The notes beneath the pieces were generated by a model, which was not told the origin of the DNA, ran no database searches, and was given only the letters and a program-made list of their open reading frames with translations. Both the position numbers and the translations under genes were made by a program. A stretch of 60,338 nt of DNA from Oscillospiraceae bacterium. Its GTDB lineage: Bacteria; Bacillota; Clostridia; Oscillospirales; Ruminococcaceae. Within the stretch, counting starts at the first letter, position 1, and each line of letters begins with the position of its first letter. Shown here in pieces: positions 20,201 to 27,424 of this stretch. The stretch spans positions 1 to 60,338 of the forward strand of contig WQYC01000013.1 of NCBI GenBank assembly GCA_009781425.1, read 5' to 3'.

Positions 20201-20621
20201 TGAAGGAGGTCGCTGTTAACGAATCCGTTGCCGCTGACGTGATTTTCGCTTGTGTTGCATGGTTATTCACGGTAACTTTATAGTTACCTGCTGTAGCGTT
20301 TGAGCTTGTGGAAACGTTTACGCCTGCGATTTTCGCTTCGACGCCGTTCTGCGTGATTTTCGCAGAGTGACGATTGAAGGTGTTCCTGCTCTGCAACCAT
20401 GTGTTGCCGTTCAGAACGTCAAAATATTTATCTCTGAAGCCGTTGAATTTTTCAATAATAGAACGGTAAGCCGTCTGCTGCGCCTCAAGCTTCAGAACCT
20501 TTCTCTGGTTGGTGGTGATTCTGAGTTTTGTTGACGCGGACATAGCGTTTACAATAGCCTCGGTGTCTAATCCCGAATTAAGTCCGCCGATTCTGAGTGA
20601 GCTCCCTCTGATAGTTGACAT
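17256..20621 (-). CDS. fliD: Flagellar filament capping protein FliD, unusually large
   Basis: Caps the growing filament and promotes flagellin assembly. The N-terminus (SSLRIGGLNSGLDTEAIVNA) and the C-terminus (DLIKDFVKDYNALIDYVFGY, then ALL-RGII-type helices) are diagnostic. At 1121 residues it is about twice the typical length; the extra part lies in the middle (roughly residues 280-700), is rich in Asn, Asp, Ala and Trp, and would form exposed domains on the cap. Two regions near residues 740-860 resemble flagellin-hook IN repeats. Its ribosome site is AAAGGA. It precedes fliS. Confidence 0.94.
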   Translation of the reverse strand: MSTIRGSSLRIGGLNSGLDTEAIVNAMSASTKLRITTNQRKVLKLEAQQTAYRSIIEKFNGFRDKYFDVLNGNTWLQSRNTFNRHSAKITQNGVEAKIAGVNVSTSSNATAGNYKVTVNNHATQAKITSAATDSLTATSFKPEDFTSGTHMMSIAVGGTQRWITFEGNANADEVVKNVNKALQVFGKTNDTDDRMVGGSLVEGTGRGRVFYNTNTAVGPVGFMSTERAAISTGVVTELTNTASLGNINDWQTGNNSITVLIDGEARTINFSTVEKDFFANLLDFTVQNPDGTLKLNQPTLAALPSAPASQSAADVAAWEALKEAHEKQAEERQVFNIFNQMMADMFVSEINNKYDAWKGSDAWESTTLTWQERRTVLQSFSDLGFDAAKFAEITANITFDPDTETEQYNTAVNNALNAYINTLSPDQRGTINDSMNEAWYNKAWAEMSTEQRALFDAEVARRDANIRQIEYGRAMSHAYNTMFDKWQRDNGFPGNIPNPAFNPDQPVHPQDNPSIIPNPKYMSQADFREMMGLASDVKGMEDAHGMNWWSQTAMDGRIDITKAAFYGDLTTEQREELGLLLDAIAGEFTRTSMVAENDKTDRAFFLRNTYDEKNAYAANYALGFNAGRSFEAFVGSEVAKFGDTPATATAAANALADHFNKNAITNSLERQAVFADGKKANVSIAADGTVTVTASDKDGNALNLGVFTSESSANADGGFGSDIQTQVNTVSTVSQSTKLSELGLTANAQGNYTFTINGQNFSFGANTTIREMMTAVNTNTKANVEMTFSTLTNTFEIKAKEFGADTELTFADGEQGLLAALGFGAGDYTRTNGQNMSLTINGQTVETASNSYSANGMEITVGPNAVLGADGTFEIVVERDTSAMLDLIKDFVKDYNALIDYVFGYVNEKPDKEYFMLTDTDREELGMTDRQEQKWEERAMKGLLYNDRTLIKLMGDMRVAMFSGIDRGDGTKFGLFSMGISTSDNWLNNGKLVINEQKLMSAIEKDIDLITELFTNREDGIMPKLRGIIDSATKTSGDRGERGLLIQRAGMANQSSATSNAIYDQIKRLNSVIANLELRYQKQQDRYWKIFSNLEQQMGQLNSQGDFVSQMGMNNMWGNNK

Positions 20622-20649
20622 AATCGTATTCCTTTCCCCATGCTGTATT

Positions 20650-20880
20650 TTATGATGATTTATTACTGTTTAAGAGCGCAGTGAGCGCGTCTTTTGAAAT
20701 TACTTCCGCTGATTCGCGGTTGGCGTTCTGCGCGGTTACAAGCTCGAATCTGATGATTGTCACGTCTCTTGGTGCGCTGACGCCGAGCTTTACTCTGTCT
20801 TTTGAAATTTCAAGTACGGTTACTTCAATGTTGTCCGCGATGAGCAGACTTTCATCGGTTTTTCTTGTTATTACGAGCAT
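20650..20880 (-). CDS. csrA: Translational regulator CsrA
   Basis: A 76-residue RNA-binding regulator that blocks translation by covering GGA-containing ribosome sites, in this setting chiefly of flagellin mRNA. The N-terminus MLVITRKTDESLLI and the second RNA-binding strand (RDVTIIRFE) are conserved. It starts 12 bases after the fliW stop, and FliW antagonises it by direct binding. The C-terminal tail is longer than in enteric CsrA, as usual in Firmicutes. Confidence 0.96.
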   Translation of the reverse strand: MLVITRKTDESLLIADNIEVTVLEISKDRVKLGVSAPRDVTIIRFELVTAQNANRESAEVISKDALTALLNSNKSS

Positions 20881-20892
20881 TAAACCGTACTC

Positions 20893-21333
20893 CTATCCTT
20901 TGTATATCGGAAGTCTGAATGTATAATCATTCGGAAGTATAAACTGCGCGCCTGCGCCTGTATCGCAGTTTATTACAATCGGAGACTTCATATTCACCGT
21001 TGTTTCTTTGAAATTTTGAGGTACCTTTGCGATGACTAAATACCGCAAGCTCGTGTCTTCTTTTATGTCTAACAGGGCTTTTTCGCTTTTGCTGAGTGTA
21101 ACCTCGTAGCTCGCGTCTATAATCGTCGGGTCGAAAACTACGAAGCAGGGTGTTACGTCGTCGGCTGACTGTAACCACATCGGGTAAACGTCGTCACCGA
21201 GCGGACTGATTAAAGCGAAGTGCCGAGTGTCCTCGAAGGCGAAAACACCGCCGGGAAATTCAAATATACTCTCTTCGTTTATTTCAATTTCACCGAAGTC
21301 ACGGGTGTTAATTTTAATAAGTTTCTCAGTCAT
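20893..21333 (-). CDS. fliW: Flagellar assembly factor FliW
   Basis: A 146-residue protein that binds CsrA or flagellin and so couples flagellin translation to secretion. Family landmarks are FGEIEINEESIFEFPGGVFAFED and the C-terminal SPIVINCDTGAGAQFILPNDYTFR. The start is placed at the ATG with an AGGAG site 8 bases upstream, 12 codons after the first ATG of the open frame. It lies upstream of csrA, as in Bacillus. Confidence 0.95.
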   Translation of the reverse strand: MTEKLIKINTRDFGEIEINEESIFEFPGGVFAFEDTRHFALISPLGDDVYPMWLQSADDVTPCFVVFDPTIIDASYEVTLSKSEKALLDIKEDTSLRYLVIAKVPQNFKETTVNMKSPIVINCDTGAGAQFILPNDYTFRLPIYKG

Positions 21334-21352
21334 TTTTACTCCTGCGTGCGGT

Positions 21353-21397
21353 ACGCCTGAGGATAGCATCTTGCCACAGCAAAATGCGGCGCACCCT
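21353..21397. repeat. Long-loop GTAGGG hairpin variant after the DUF6470 gene
   Basis: On the minus strand GTAGGGTGCGCC is followed about 25 bases later by GGCGTACCGCAC, so the outer ends match the hairpin family and the stem TGCGCC/GGCGTA pairs imperfectly. It starts 12 bases after the stop codon. Membership is less certain than for the other copies. Confidence 0.45.
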
Positions 21398-21408
21398 ACA
21401 TTCTATAT

Positions 21409-22014
21409 TTATACTTTAGCGTTGTAATACGGGTCTGCGCTCGGCGGTACGTAAATCGGTCTGCCTGTGTATTCGATTATAATGTCGGGATACTGCGTGA
21501 TGTTAACCTCGACTCTTCCGGGTATGAACCTCAGCGGTACGGCTTTGAGGTTTTCCCAGCCTATATCTAAGTCCTTCATTTCGTAGTTGATATGCAGCTG
21601 TCCTTTGTCAAAGGTTACGTCCGCGCCTACTTTAGGAATGTGCTCCATTACGGTTTGGATAGTTTTCCCCGCGCTGTTGTTTCTGATTGCGAGCTGACCC
21701 GAGGTTGTTCCTCTTGCTAATGCGTTGCCTTCGCTGACGATTCTCGCTGTGCCTTCATACGAGAAGCTCCAGCCCTTGTCTGCTTCTTTTTTCTTCAAGT
21801 CCGCGAAGTTATAATTACCGTAGCCCATGCTTGAGCGTGCCGCGTAGGTGTCAATGTTTATAGTGGCTTTTTCAGCCTGTACCTGAATCCCGCCTTCGCC
21901 TGTTGAAATCCTGATTTGCGGCTTAGGGGCATTGGGATTTTGCAATTGACCCTTCACTACACTTATTTCTACGTTTATGGGTATTGTGGTAATACTGAGC
22001 AAATTATGATTCAT
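21409..22014 (-). CDS. DUF6470 family (YviE-like) protein
   Basis: A 201-residue protein in the same position as Bacillus yviE, between flgL and fliW. It has beta-rich repeats such as PQIRISTGEGGIQVQAE and a C-terminal section GRVEVNITQYPDIIIEYTGRP. The function of the family is not known; conserved synteny ties it to late flagellar assembly. A GGAGG ribosome site precedes the ATG. The gap to fliW holds a longer variant of the GTAGGG hairpin. Confidence 0.85.
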   Translation of the reverse strand: MNHNLLSITTIPINVEISVVKGQLQNPNAPKPQIRISTGEGGIQVQAEKATINIDTYAARSSMGYGNYNFADLKKKEADKGWSFSYEGTARIVSEGNALARGTTSGQLAIRNNSAGKTIQTVMEHIPKVGADVTFDKGQLHINYEMKDLDIGWENLKAVPLRFIPGRVEVNITQYPDIIIEYTGRPIYVPPSADPYYNAKV

Positions 22015-22036
22015 AATCCCGCCTCCTTAGCCAAGT

Positions 22037-22064
22037 AATAATTAATAATTAACAATGAACAATT
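22037..22064. repeat. Heptanucleotide repeat array, 4 units (copy 2)
   Basis: Four 7-base units on the minus strand (AATTGTT, CATTGTT, then two AATTATT) downstream of the flgL stop codon. This is the most diverged of the five arrays. Confidence 0.65.
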
Positions 22065-22087
22065 GTTGTGCCGCTTCGCGGCGGTTT

Positions 22088-23380
22088 TTAATTTATAAAG
22101 TTGAAGATGGACATGGGCAGCAGGTTTGCACCCATTTGCAGCTGCGCGCTGAATAATGCTTCGAGAACCTTTATCATTGTGATTTGCTCTTCGGGCTTCG
22201 AGGCCTCAAGGTCTCTCTGCTGTTCTACGAGCGACATCATGTTGTTTGTGGTTCTGTCTAAGTTAAACTCAATGAACTCCTGCATATTTCCTATTTCGGC
22301 AAGTGTCAGCGAGATGTTAGTCTGAAGCGCGAAGAGCGCGTCTGCGTATTGCGCTGCTAAGAGTCTGTCGTCGTCCTTGAGTGCCTGCGCCGAGTCGAGC
22401 GTTAACTGGATTACGTTTGCAGAGAAGCCTGAAGCAACTTCGCGTATGTCTGCTTGTGTAAAAACCGGCTGACCGTCTCTGTGAGGTGTATTGGTTATTG
22501 TTATTTCGGGTCTTCCTGCTATATGGTTTGTGATTACTCCGCTTTGTCCGCCCATGCTGAGACGAGTTCCAAACGCGCTGTGAAGCGCTTGGTTTACTGC
22601 CGAGGCTTTTTGAGCTTCGGTTGCCGCGGGAGGAATCGTAAAGGTGATTGTGCGTCTGTTTGTTCCTACGCTTACGTCAAGGCTGTAATCGCCTGCATTT
22701 AAATTATTGAGGTTAATTATTGTTGTTTTGCTGTCGAGCCCGCTGCCTGTAATTTGCGCGCCGTTGAAGGTAATCGGAATCGCCGATTGCGGGTCGATTC
22801 TGCCGTCGTTACCCATTCCGAGTCCTATGCCTATGTCGGCGTAGGAGACGCCCGAGAAGGGATACAAGCTCGGGTCTTGGTGGCGGTTAAGCGAGACGCC
22901 GTGATAATAAGCGGTTTTTGTTCCGTCCTGCCCCTGCGATAAGCTGAAGGCGCGGGTCGCGTTATTAACACCGCCGAAAATCCTTCTGTCAGCAACCACG
23001 ATGTTCATGAGCTGAACCATTTCTTCTGCGAACTTGTCAATCGATTCGGCAACAATCCCTGCGTCGTCGCTGTTGAGCGAGCCGTGCGCACCTTTGATGA
23101 GGTGCTCGTAGGTCGATTGAATCAGTGCGGAAATTTTCATGACCGAGCTTTCCGCGTTTTCATAAATCATGTTAGCTGTTTTAAGGTTATCCTGGTAAAT
23201 ATGAATATCGTTAATAGCCTTGCGGACTCTGAGAGAGCGCGCCGCTACGATAGGGTTTTCGCTCGCTCTGTTGAAGCCGCGCCCTGAATAGAGCTTGTTC
23301 TCCTCGCGGTTTTTGTTACCCGCATTGCGTTCAAGGTTGTGCATATATCTTCTTAAAACTGTTCCGCCCGCTATTCTCAT
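22088..23380 (-). CDS. flgL: Flagellar hook-associated protein 3
   Basis: A 430-residue hook-filament junction protein. The N-terminal coiled-coil start (MRIAGGTVLRRYMHNLERN, then KLYSGRGFNRASENP) and the C-terminal helix (SLVEQQRDLEASKPEEQITMIKVLEA) follow the flagellin/FlgL pattern; the middle contains a flagellin-IN-like segment. It follows flgK with a gap of about 58 bases, part of which is a GTAGGG hairpin, and is exported through the flagellar secretion apparatus. Confidence 0.94.
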   Translation of the reverse strand: MRIAGGTVLRRYMHNLERNAGNKNREENKLYSGRGFNRASENPIVAARSLRVRKAINDIHIYQDNLKTANMIYENAESSVMKISALIQSTYEHLIKGAHGSLNSDDAGIVAESIDKFAEEMVQLMNIVVADRRIFGGVNNATRAFSLSQGQDGTKTAYYHGVSLNRHQDPSLYPFSGVSYADIGIGLGMGNDGRIDPQSAIPITFNGAQITGSGLDSKTTIINLNNLNAGDYSLDVSVGTNRRTITFTIPPAATEAQKASAVNQALHSAFGTRLSMGGQSGVITNHIAGRPEITITNTPHRDGQPVFTQADIREVASGFSANVIQLTLDSAQALKDDDRLLAAQYADALFALQTNISLTLAEIGNMQEFIEFNLDRTTNNMMSLVEQQRDLEASKPEEQITMIKVLEALFSAQLQMGANLLPMSIFNFIN

Positions 23381-23409
23381 GATTTTTACTCCTTATAAAT
23401 CTGTATTTT

Positions 23410-23442
23410 ATTTATCGGTGCGCCGAGGACGTCGCACCCTAC
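23410..23442. repeat. GTAGGG hairpin repeat overlapping the flgK stop
   Basis: A 33-base element, aligned without gaps to the two copies inside the oxidoreductase gene (58904 and 59252). The flgK stop codon TAG is part of its conserved GTAGGG end. The internal stem is TGCG/CGCA. Confidence 0.85.
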
Positions 23443-25286
23443 AGTCCTACTCTGCCCATGCCGTTTATAACTCTGTCAAGCATATCGTCAAGCGCAGTCA
23501 TCATTCTCGCCGCCGCGTTGTACCATTTTTGATAAATCAGCATATTAATGCCTTCTTCGTCTGTGGAAACGCCCATGATTGCGTCGCGGCTGTCGAGCAG
23601 ATTATTCGTCGTTACCGACAGCGTATCTATTTGCTCGTCTATGAAGTTCAGCCCTTGCCCGAGTCTGTTTGAAAGGAACGAAACGTAGTCAAACATTGTC
23701 CCGTTGAAGTCAAGTGCGCGTCCGAATCTTACTTCAGCTCCGTCAAGCGCGAGCATTAATCTGTGCGCGTTGTGACCGTCTAAGTTGGTGGAATATGCCC
23801 AGCCGCCGCTCAGAACGTCTTCTCTTTCTGTGTTTACGGTTATGTCGGCGTTTGTGGTAGAGACGAAAAATGTATCCTCTGCATTAACGGTGGTTATTAC
23901 TATGTTTCCGTTGTCTACCTCTGCGAGCAGCTCACCCGGGAACGCGATGTCGAGCTGTGCCTGAAGGTCTGCTACTGTTCCGTCGAAGGTGACTGCCGAG
24001 GTTGCGCCGTTGACGGTTATATCTAAGGTATAGGGCGGTGTAACACTCGTGAAATCTGCCGGGAAGTTATAATTTACTACTCTGCTTCCGAGCACTTCGT
24101 TGTACACTAACCCTATCATCGTAGCGTCTCTCATCCACTCGTCGGAAATCCTTATGGTTTCCGCAGTAATCGGTCCGCGTTCAACTATGCGCCCGTCTAC
24201 GTCATATACATCAAGCGTTGAGCCGAACATCGACCTGCCGCAATCGAGAGGAGTTACGCCGTTTGTCTGGTTCATCAGCCCTGCGAACGCTTCTGCAAAC
24301 GCGTCCATCGCCGACAGATAGTAGGGGATTCCGTATGCGGAGCTTTGGTAGTGGTTGGCGTAGGGCCCGTTGCCGTTTACTAAATCTAAGTAAGCTTTGA
24401 GCTCGCCTGTTCTTATGTTTATGTCCTGCCCGTTCGATACGTAAATCACCGCTGCGTTGAACTTGTCGAACTCGTGCATAACCAAAACTTCATGGTTTCT
24501 TGTGCCGTCTATCATGAGCGTATCGCCCATCATAACGCTGATACTGCCGTCTACGTTTTCGTCAACCTTGATGTTTATGTAGGTCGAAAGCTCGTCAAGG
24601 AGCAGGTTTCTCTCGTCCATGAGCTCGAGCGGTCCGTAGGGTGAAACGCCTCTGCCTGTGTCAATCGCGCCGTATTCGGTCGATTTATACTCTTTAACTA
24701 TAGCGTTATTAAGCAGAACGATTTTTTCTAAAATTGTATTGACATAATCGACTGTCGCGTTGAGCTCAAACACGTTCTCTTCCAGCATTTTCTTCAAGTC
24801 TCTGGAGTAAGAGTTAAGCATTTTTGTAATGTCAAACGCGCTGTTTCTTACGATACTCGCGAATTCGGGGTTGTCGGGAGAGTTGGTCGCGTATTTGAGA
24901 ATCGCGTCCTTGAACTGTGCTAACTTCCCTTCCATGCCCACGTTTTCAAAGTTATCCAAGGCTGTTTGGATTTCTTCAAGAATCGGAGCTTTTCTCTCGT
25001 TTTCTGCGAGCTGACTGTTCATTTCGCGGAAACGCTTGTCAAGGTAGAAGTTTCTGATTTGCGCCACGCCGAACGCGCTCGCGCCCTGCCCTGCCAAGGA
25101 CAGGCGAGATTGCTTCGTCTGCCAGCTTTTATACGAGCTGATAAACATTGCGTTGACGTCCACTCTCTGCCTTGAGAAGCCGGGCGTCATGGTGTTCGCC
25201 ATGTTGTTTGTAGATATATCAAGCGCTTTCTGTGATAACTGAATCGTACGTTTGGACATTTCAAGTCCTGCAAAAGATGAACGCAT
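23439..25286 (-). CDS. flgK: Flagellar hook-associated protein 1
   Basis: A 615-residue hook-filament junction protein. The N-terminal rod/hook motif (FAGLEMSKRTIQLSQKALDI, then NMANTMTPGFSRQRV) and the C-terminal GVSTDEEGINMLIYQ segment are diagnostic. The middle domain is variable and surface exposed. It ends MGRVGL with a stop codon that lies within a dispersed hairpin repeat. Confidence 0.95.
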   Translation of the reverse strand: MRSSFAGLEMSKRTIQLSQKALDISTNNMANTMTPGFSRQRVDVNAMFISSYKSWQTKQSRLSLAGQGASAFGVAQIRNFYLDKRFREMNSQLAENERKAPILEEIQTALDNFENVGMEGKLAQFKDAILKYATNSPDNPEFASIVRNSAFDITKMLNSYSRDLKKMLEENVFELNATVDYVNTILEKIVLLNNAIVKEYKSTEYGAIDTGRGVSPYGPLELMDERNLLLDELSTYINIKVDENVDGSISVMMGDTLMIDGTRNHEVLVMHEFDKFNAAVIYVSNGQDINIRTGELKAYLDLVNGNGPYANHYQSSAYGIPYYLSAMDAFAEAFAGLMNQTNGVTPLDCGRSMFGSTLDVYDVDGRIVERGPITAETIRISDEWMRDATMIGLVYNEVLGSRVVNYNFPADFTSVTPPYTLDITVNGATSAVTFDGTVADLQAQLDIAFPGELLAEVDNGNIVITTVNAEDTFFVSTTNADITVNTEREDVLSGGWAYSTNLDGHNAHRLMLALDGAEVRFGRALDFNGTMFDYVSFLSNRLGQGLNFIDEQIDTLSVTTNNLLDSRDAIMGVSTDEEGINMLIYQKWYNAAARMMTALDDMLDRVINGMGRVGL

Positions 25287-25314
25287 ATTTTTTACTCCTT
25301 CTTATTTATCTGTT

Positions 25315-25346
25315 TTATCTGCGGAACGCATTAATGCGTTCCCTAC
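25315..25346. repeat. GTAGGG hairpin repeat after flgN
   Basis: On the minus strand the element begins GTAGGGAACGCATTAATG and continues CGTTCCGCAGATAA, a near-perfect palindrome around CATTAATG. It starts immediately after the flgN stop codon and ends 28 bases before the flgK start. Confidence 0.75.
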
Positions 25347-25347
25347 A

Positions 25348-25830
25348 TTACACCGAGCCTATAATGTTTCCGTCGTCGCCGTTCATTTTTCTGATTTTCG
25401 AGCCTGTGTTTGTGTAGGTGTCGCTTCCTGCGATGAGGCTGTCTTTCATTATATCCGCCTGCGCTTCTAACTTTCGCCGCGCCAGCTCTAAAATTTCCTC
25501 GTTTGTCGCTTTTATATAGTTAACCGATTCTTCAATCGAGTCTGTTACGAGCTTCATTCTGCCTTTGACTTCCTCGGGGCACGCTTCAATCAGCTTTTCT
25601 GCGTTATAATCGCCTGCTCCGTGCTCCTCGAAAATCAGTTTTCTTTTGGCTTCGAGTGAGTTGCCGCGCATTATGTGCTTCTGCTCCTCTGCGAGCGATT
25701 CCAAAAGCCACGCTACGTCGTCTCCCGCTACCTTTTCTTGTTTTTCGTCTATGAAAGAGCGGAGTTCTTTAAAATGCTCACTGTAATTGTCTAAGAATTC
25801 AAGTATTTCCACTGCCGAGTTGTAATTCAT
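25348..25830 (-). CDS. FlgN-like flagellar chaperone
   Basis: A 160-residue helical protein between flgM and flgK, the normal place of the FlgN chaperone for hook-associated proteins. The helices YNSAVEILEFLDNYSEHF and LLESLAEEQKHIMRG fit the FlgN fold, though sequence identity across this family is always low. The start is the ATG with an AAAGGA site upstream; a TTG six codons earlier is possible. It is the second gene of the operon. Confidence 0.72.
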   Translation of the reverse strand: MNYNSAVEILEFLDNYSEHFKELRSFIDEKQEKVAGDDVAWLLESLAEEQKHIMRGNSLEAKRKLIFEEHGAGDYNAEKLIEACPEEVKGRMKLVTDSIEESVNYIKATNEEILELARRKLEAQADIMKDSLIAGSDTYTNTGSKIRKMNGDDGNIIGSV

Positions 25831-25867
25831 GAAAATATTTCCTTTCAAATGGGTTTTGCCGAAGCGA

Positions 25868-26155
25868 TTAACCTGTAATCGTTTCGGCTATTTGTCCTGC
25901 TGTCGCAGGCGTATTGTCACCCTCGTAAGCCGCCTGAAGCTGCTGAATACGAGCGATATTGGCTTCCGCTTCGAGAGCTGACGCCATGTCGATTTTCGCG
26001 GCTTGCGTAGCGCGACCGAAGTCAAACTCGATTTTATCGAAGTTATCGCCGCCGGCTTTTCCCGCTGCTCCCGCAGTCGTGTCTTTGCCTTTGGGCGCGG
26101 CGCTTACGGTTTTGTACGCGCTTATCATTCTGTTGTTTAAATTTTTAATTTCCAT
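25868..26155 (-). CDS. flgM: Anti-sigma-28 factor FlgM
   Basis: A 95-residue inhibitor of the flagellar sigma factor (SigD/FliA). The C-terminal sigma-binding region ARIQQLQAAYEGDN followed by GQIAETI matches FlgM. The N-terminal part is basic and probably unfolded, as needed for export through the hook. The start is fixed by a GGAGG site. As first gene of the operon it is expressed from the sigma-28 promoter, giving feedback on its own transcription. Confidence 0.9.
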   Translation of the reverse strand: MEIKNLNNRMISAYKTVSAAPKGKDTTAGAAGKAGGDNFDKIEFDFGRATQAAKIDMASALEAEANIARIQQLQAAYEGDNTPATAGQIAETITG

Positions 26156-26217
26156 TCCGATGTCCTCCGTTACATATATAAAACAAAATTCGGGCTTTGT
26201 TTTTTGCTCTGTATATA

Positions 26218-26244
26218 ATATCGCACAAAGAGGCAAAAACTTTA
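26218..26244 (-). promoter_or_regulatory. Sigma-28 (SigD/FliA) promoter of the late flagellar operon
   Basis: On the minus strand TAAAGTTT (26237-26244), exactly 11 bases, then TGCGATAT (26218-26225). The consensus is TAAAGTTT, 11 bases, GCCGATAA. It lies 63 bases before flgM and is the only promoter-like signal in front of the ten-gene operon. Confidence 0.88.
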
Positions 26245-26281
26245 GCTCGAATATGATGTTTTTATGAAATTTATGTGTTTT

Positions 26282-27424
26282 TTATGTGATATTCGCTTTA
26301 ACAAGCAGACAGACTGCGTTTGCGCCGATTCCTTTTCCCGCAAGCCCCAAGCCTTCCTCGGTAGTTGCCTTAACGCTGACCGCGTCAAGCGGTATTTTAC
26401 AAGCTTCTGCGATATTTTCACGCATTTGAGTTATAAAAGGCGCGAGCTTAGGTCTATCGGCGATTATAGTTATGTCTATGTTGGAGGGCGCGTAACCTTT
26501 TTCGCGTATTAGCGCGATAACGCGCTCCAGTAGCTCCACGCTTGAAATGCCTTTGTACTGCGGGTCGTTGTCGGGGAAGTGCTTACCTATGTCGCCGAGA
26601 GCAAGCGCGCCGAGCAGCGCGTCCATCAGCGCGTGAACCGCAACGTCTGCGTCCGAGTGACCGAGAAGTCCTTCATCGCAGGGGATTTCAACCCCGCAGA
26701 GGATTAATTTACGATTCTGTGCAAGCTTATGCACGTCGTAGCCCGTGCCGATACGCGGCGTTGAATCCGGTAAATCGTTTTTTGTTGTTATTTTGATGTT
26801 GCTGTAATCTCCCTCAGTCACAAAAACCTCCATGCCTACCCGCTCAAACAGCTGCGCGTCATCGGTGAACGAGCGGTCGCCGCTTATTTTTACAGCTTCC
26901 ATGTACTTTTCAAACAGAAAAACCTGCGGGGTCTGCGCTAAGTAAAGCTCGTCGCGGTCGGGGGTGGAAATTATTTTCTCGCCCCGCACGACCTTGACGG
27001 TTTCCTTGACCCTTACCACAGGAATCACCGCGCCTTTTTCTCCTGCGAGATTGACGAGCCTGTCGATGAATTCGGGCGTTATGAACGGTCTCGCGCCGTC
27101 ATGAACAGCGATTATATCGCTTGTATTTGCTTTTAAAGCGTTGATTATTGTCTGCTGGCGAGTTTCCGCGCTTTCAGTTATAATTAAAGGCTTTGAAATG
27201 CCGTGCTCACTGCACAGCATTTCGATTTTTGGTTTATTTTCAAGGCGAGTTGCAATTATTATTTCGCTGATTGTTTCCGCTCGCTCGAAGGCTAATACAG
27301 CGTGCATGATTACAGGGATTCCGTTTATTTCGGCGAAAAGCTTGTCCGTGCCGTTCATGCGCGAGCTTGAACCGCCTGCCGCGATAATGGCGGCGGTTTT
27401 TCCTTTTTTGGCGTTATTCATCAT
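26282..27424 (-). CDS. ispDF: Bifunctional IspD/IspF isoprenoid synthesis enzyme
   Basis: Fusion of 2-C-methyl-D-erythritol 4-phosphate cytidylyltransferase and MECDP synthase, two steps of the non-mevalonate pathway. The IspD half has [13 protein letters not shown] and VHDGARPFI; the IspF half starts near residue 225 with [12 protein letters not shown] and has [29 protein letters not shown] and KATTEEGLG, with its metal Asp and His. At 380 residues both domains are complete. The ATG lies inside the last codons of the upstream pseudokinase gene, so the two are co-translated. Confidence 0.95.
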   Translation of the reverse strand: MMNNAKKGKTAAIIAAGGSSSRMNGTDKLFAEINGIPVIMHAVLAFERAETISEIIIATRLENKPKIEMLCSEHGISKPLIITESAETRQQTIINALKANTSDIIAVHDGARPFITPEFIDRLVNLAGEKGAVIPVVRVKETVKVVRGEKIISTPDRDELYLAQTPQVFLFEKYMEAVKISGDRSFTDDAQLFERVGMEVFVTEGDYSNIKITTKNDLPDSTPRIGTGYDVHKLAQNRKLILCGVEIPCDEGLLGHSDADVAVHALMDALLGALALGDIGKHFPDNDPQYKGISSVELLERVIALIREKGYAPSNIDITIIADRPKLAPFITQMRENIAEACKIPLDAVSVKATTEEGLGLAGKGIGANAVCLLVKANIT

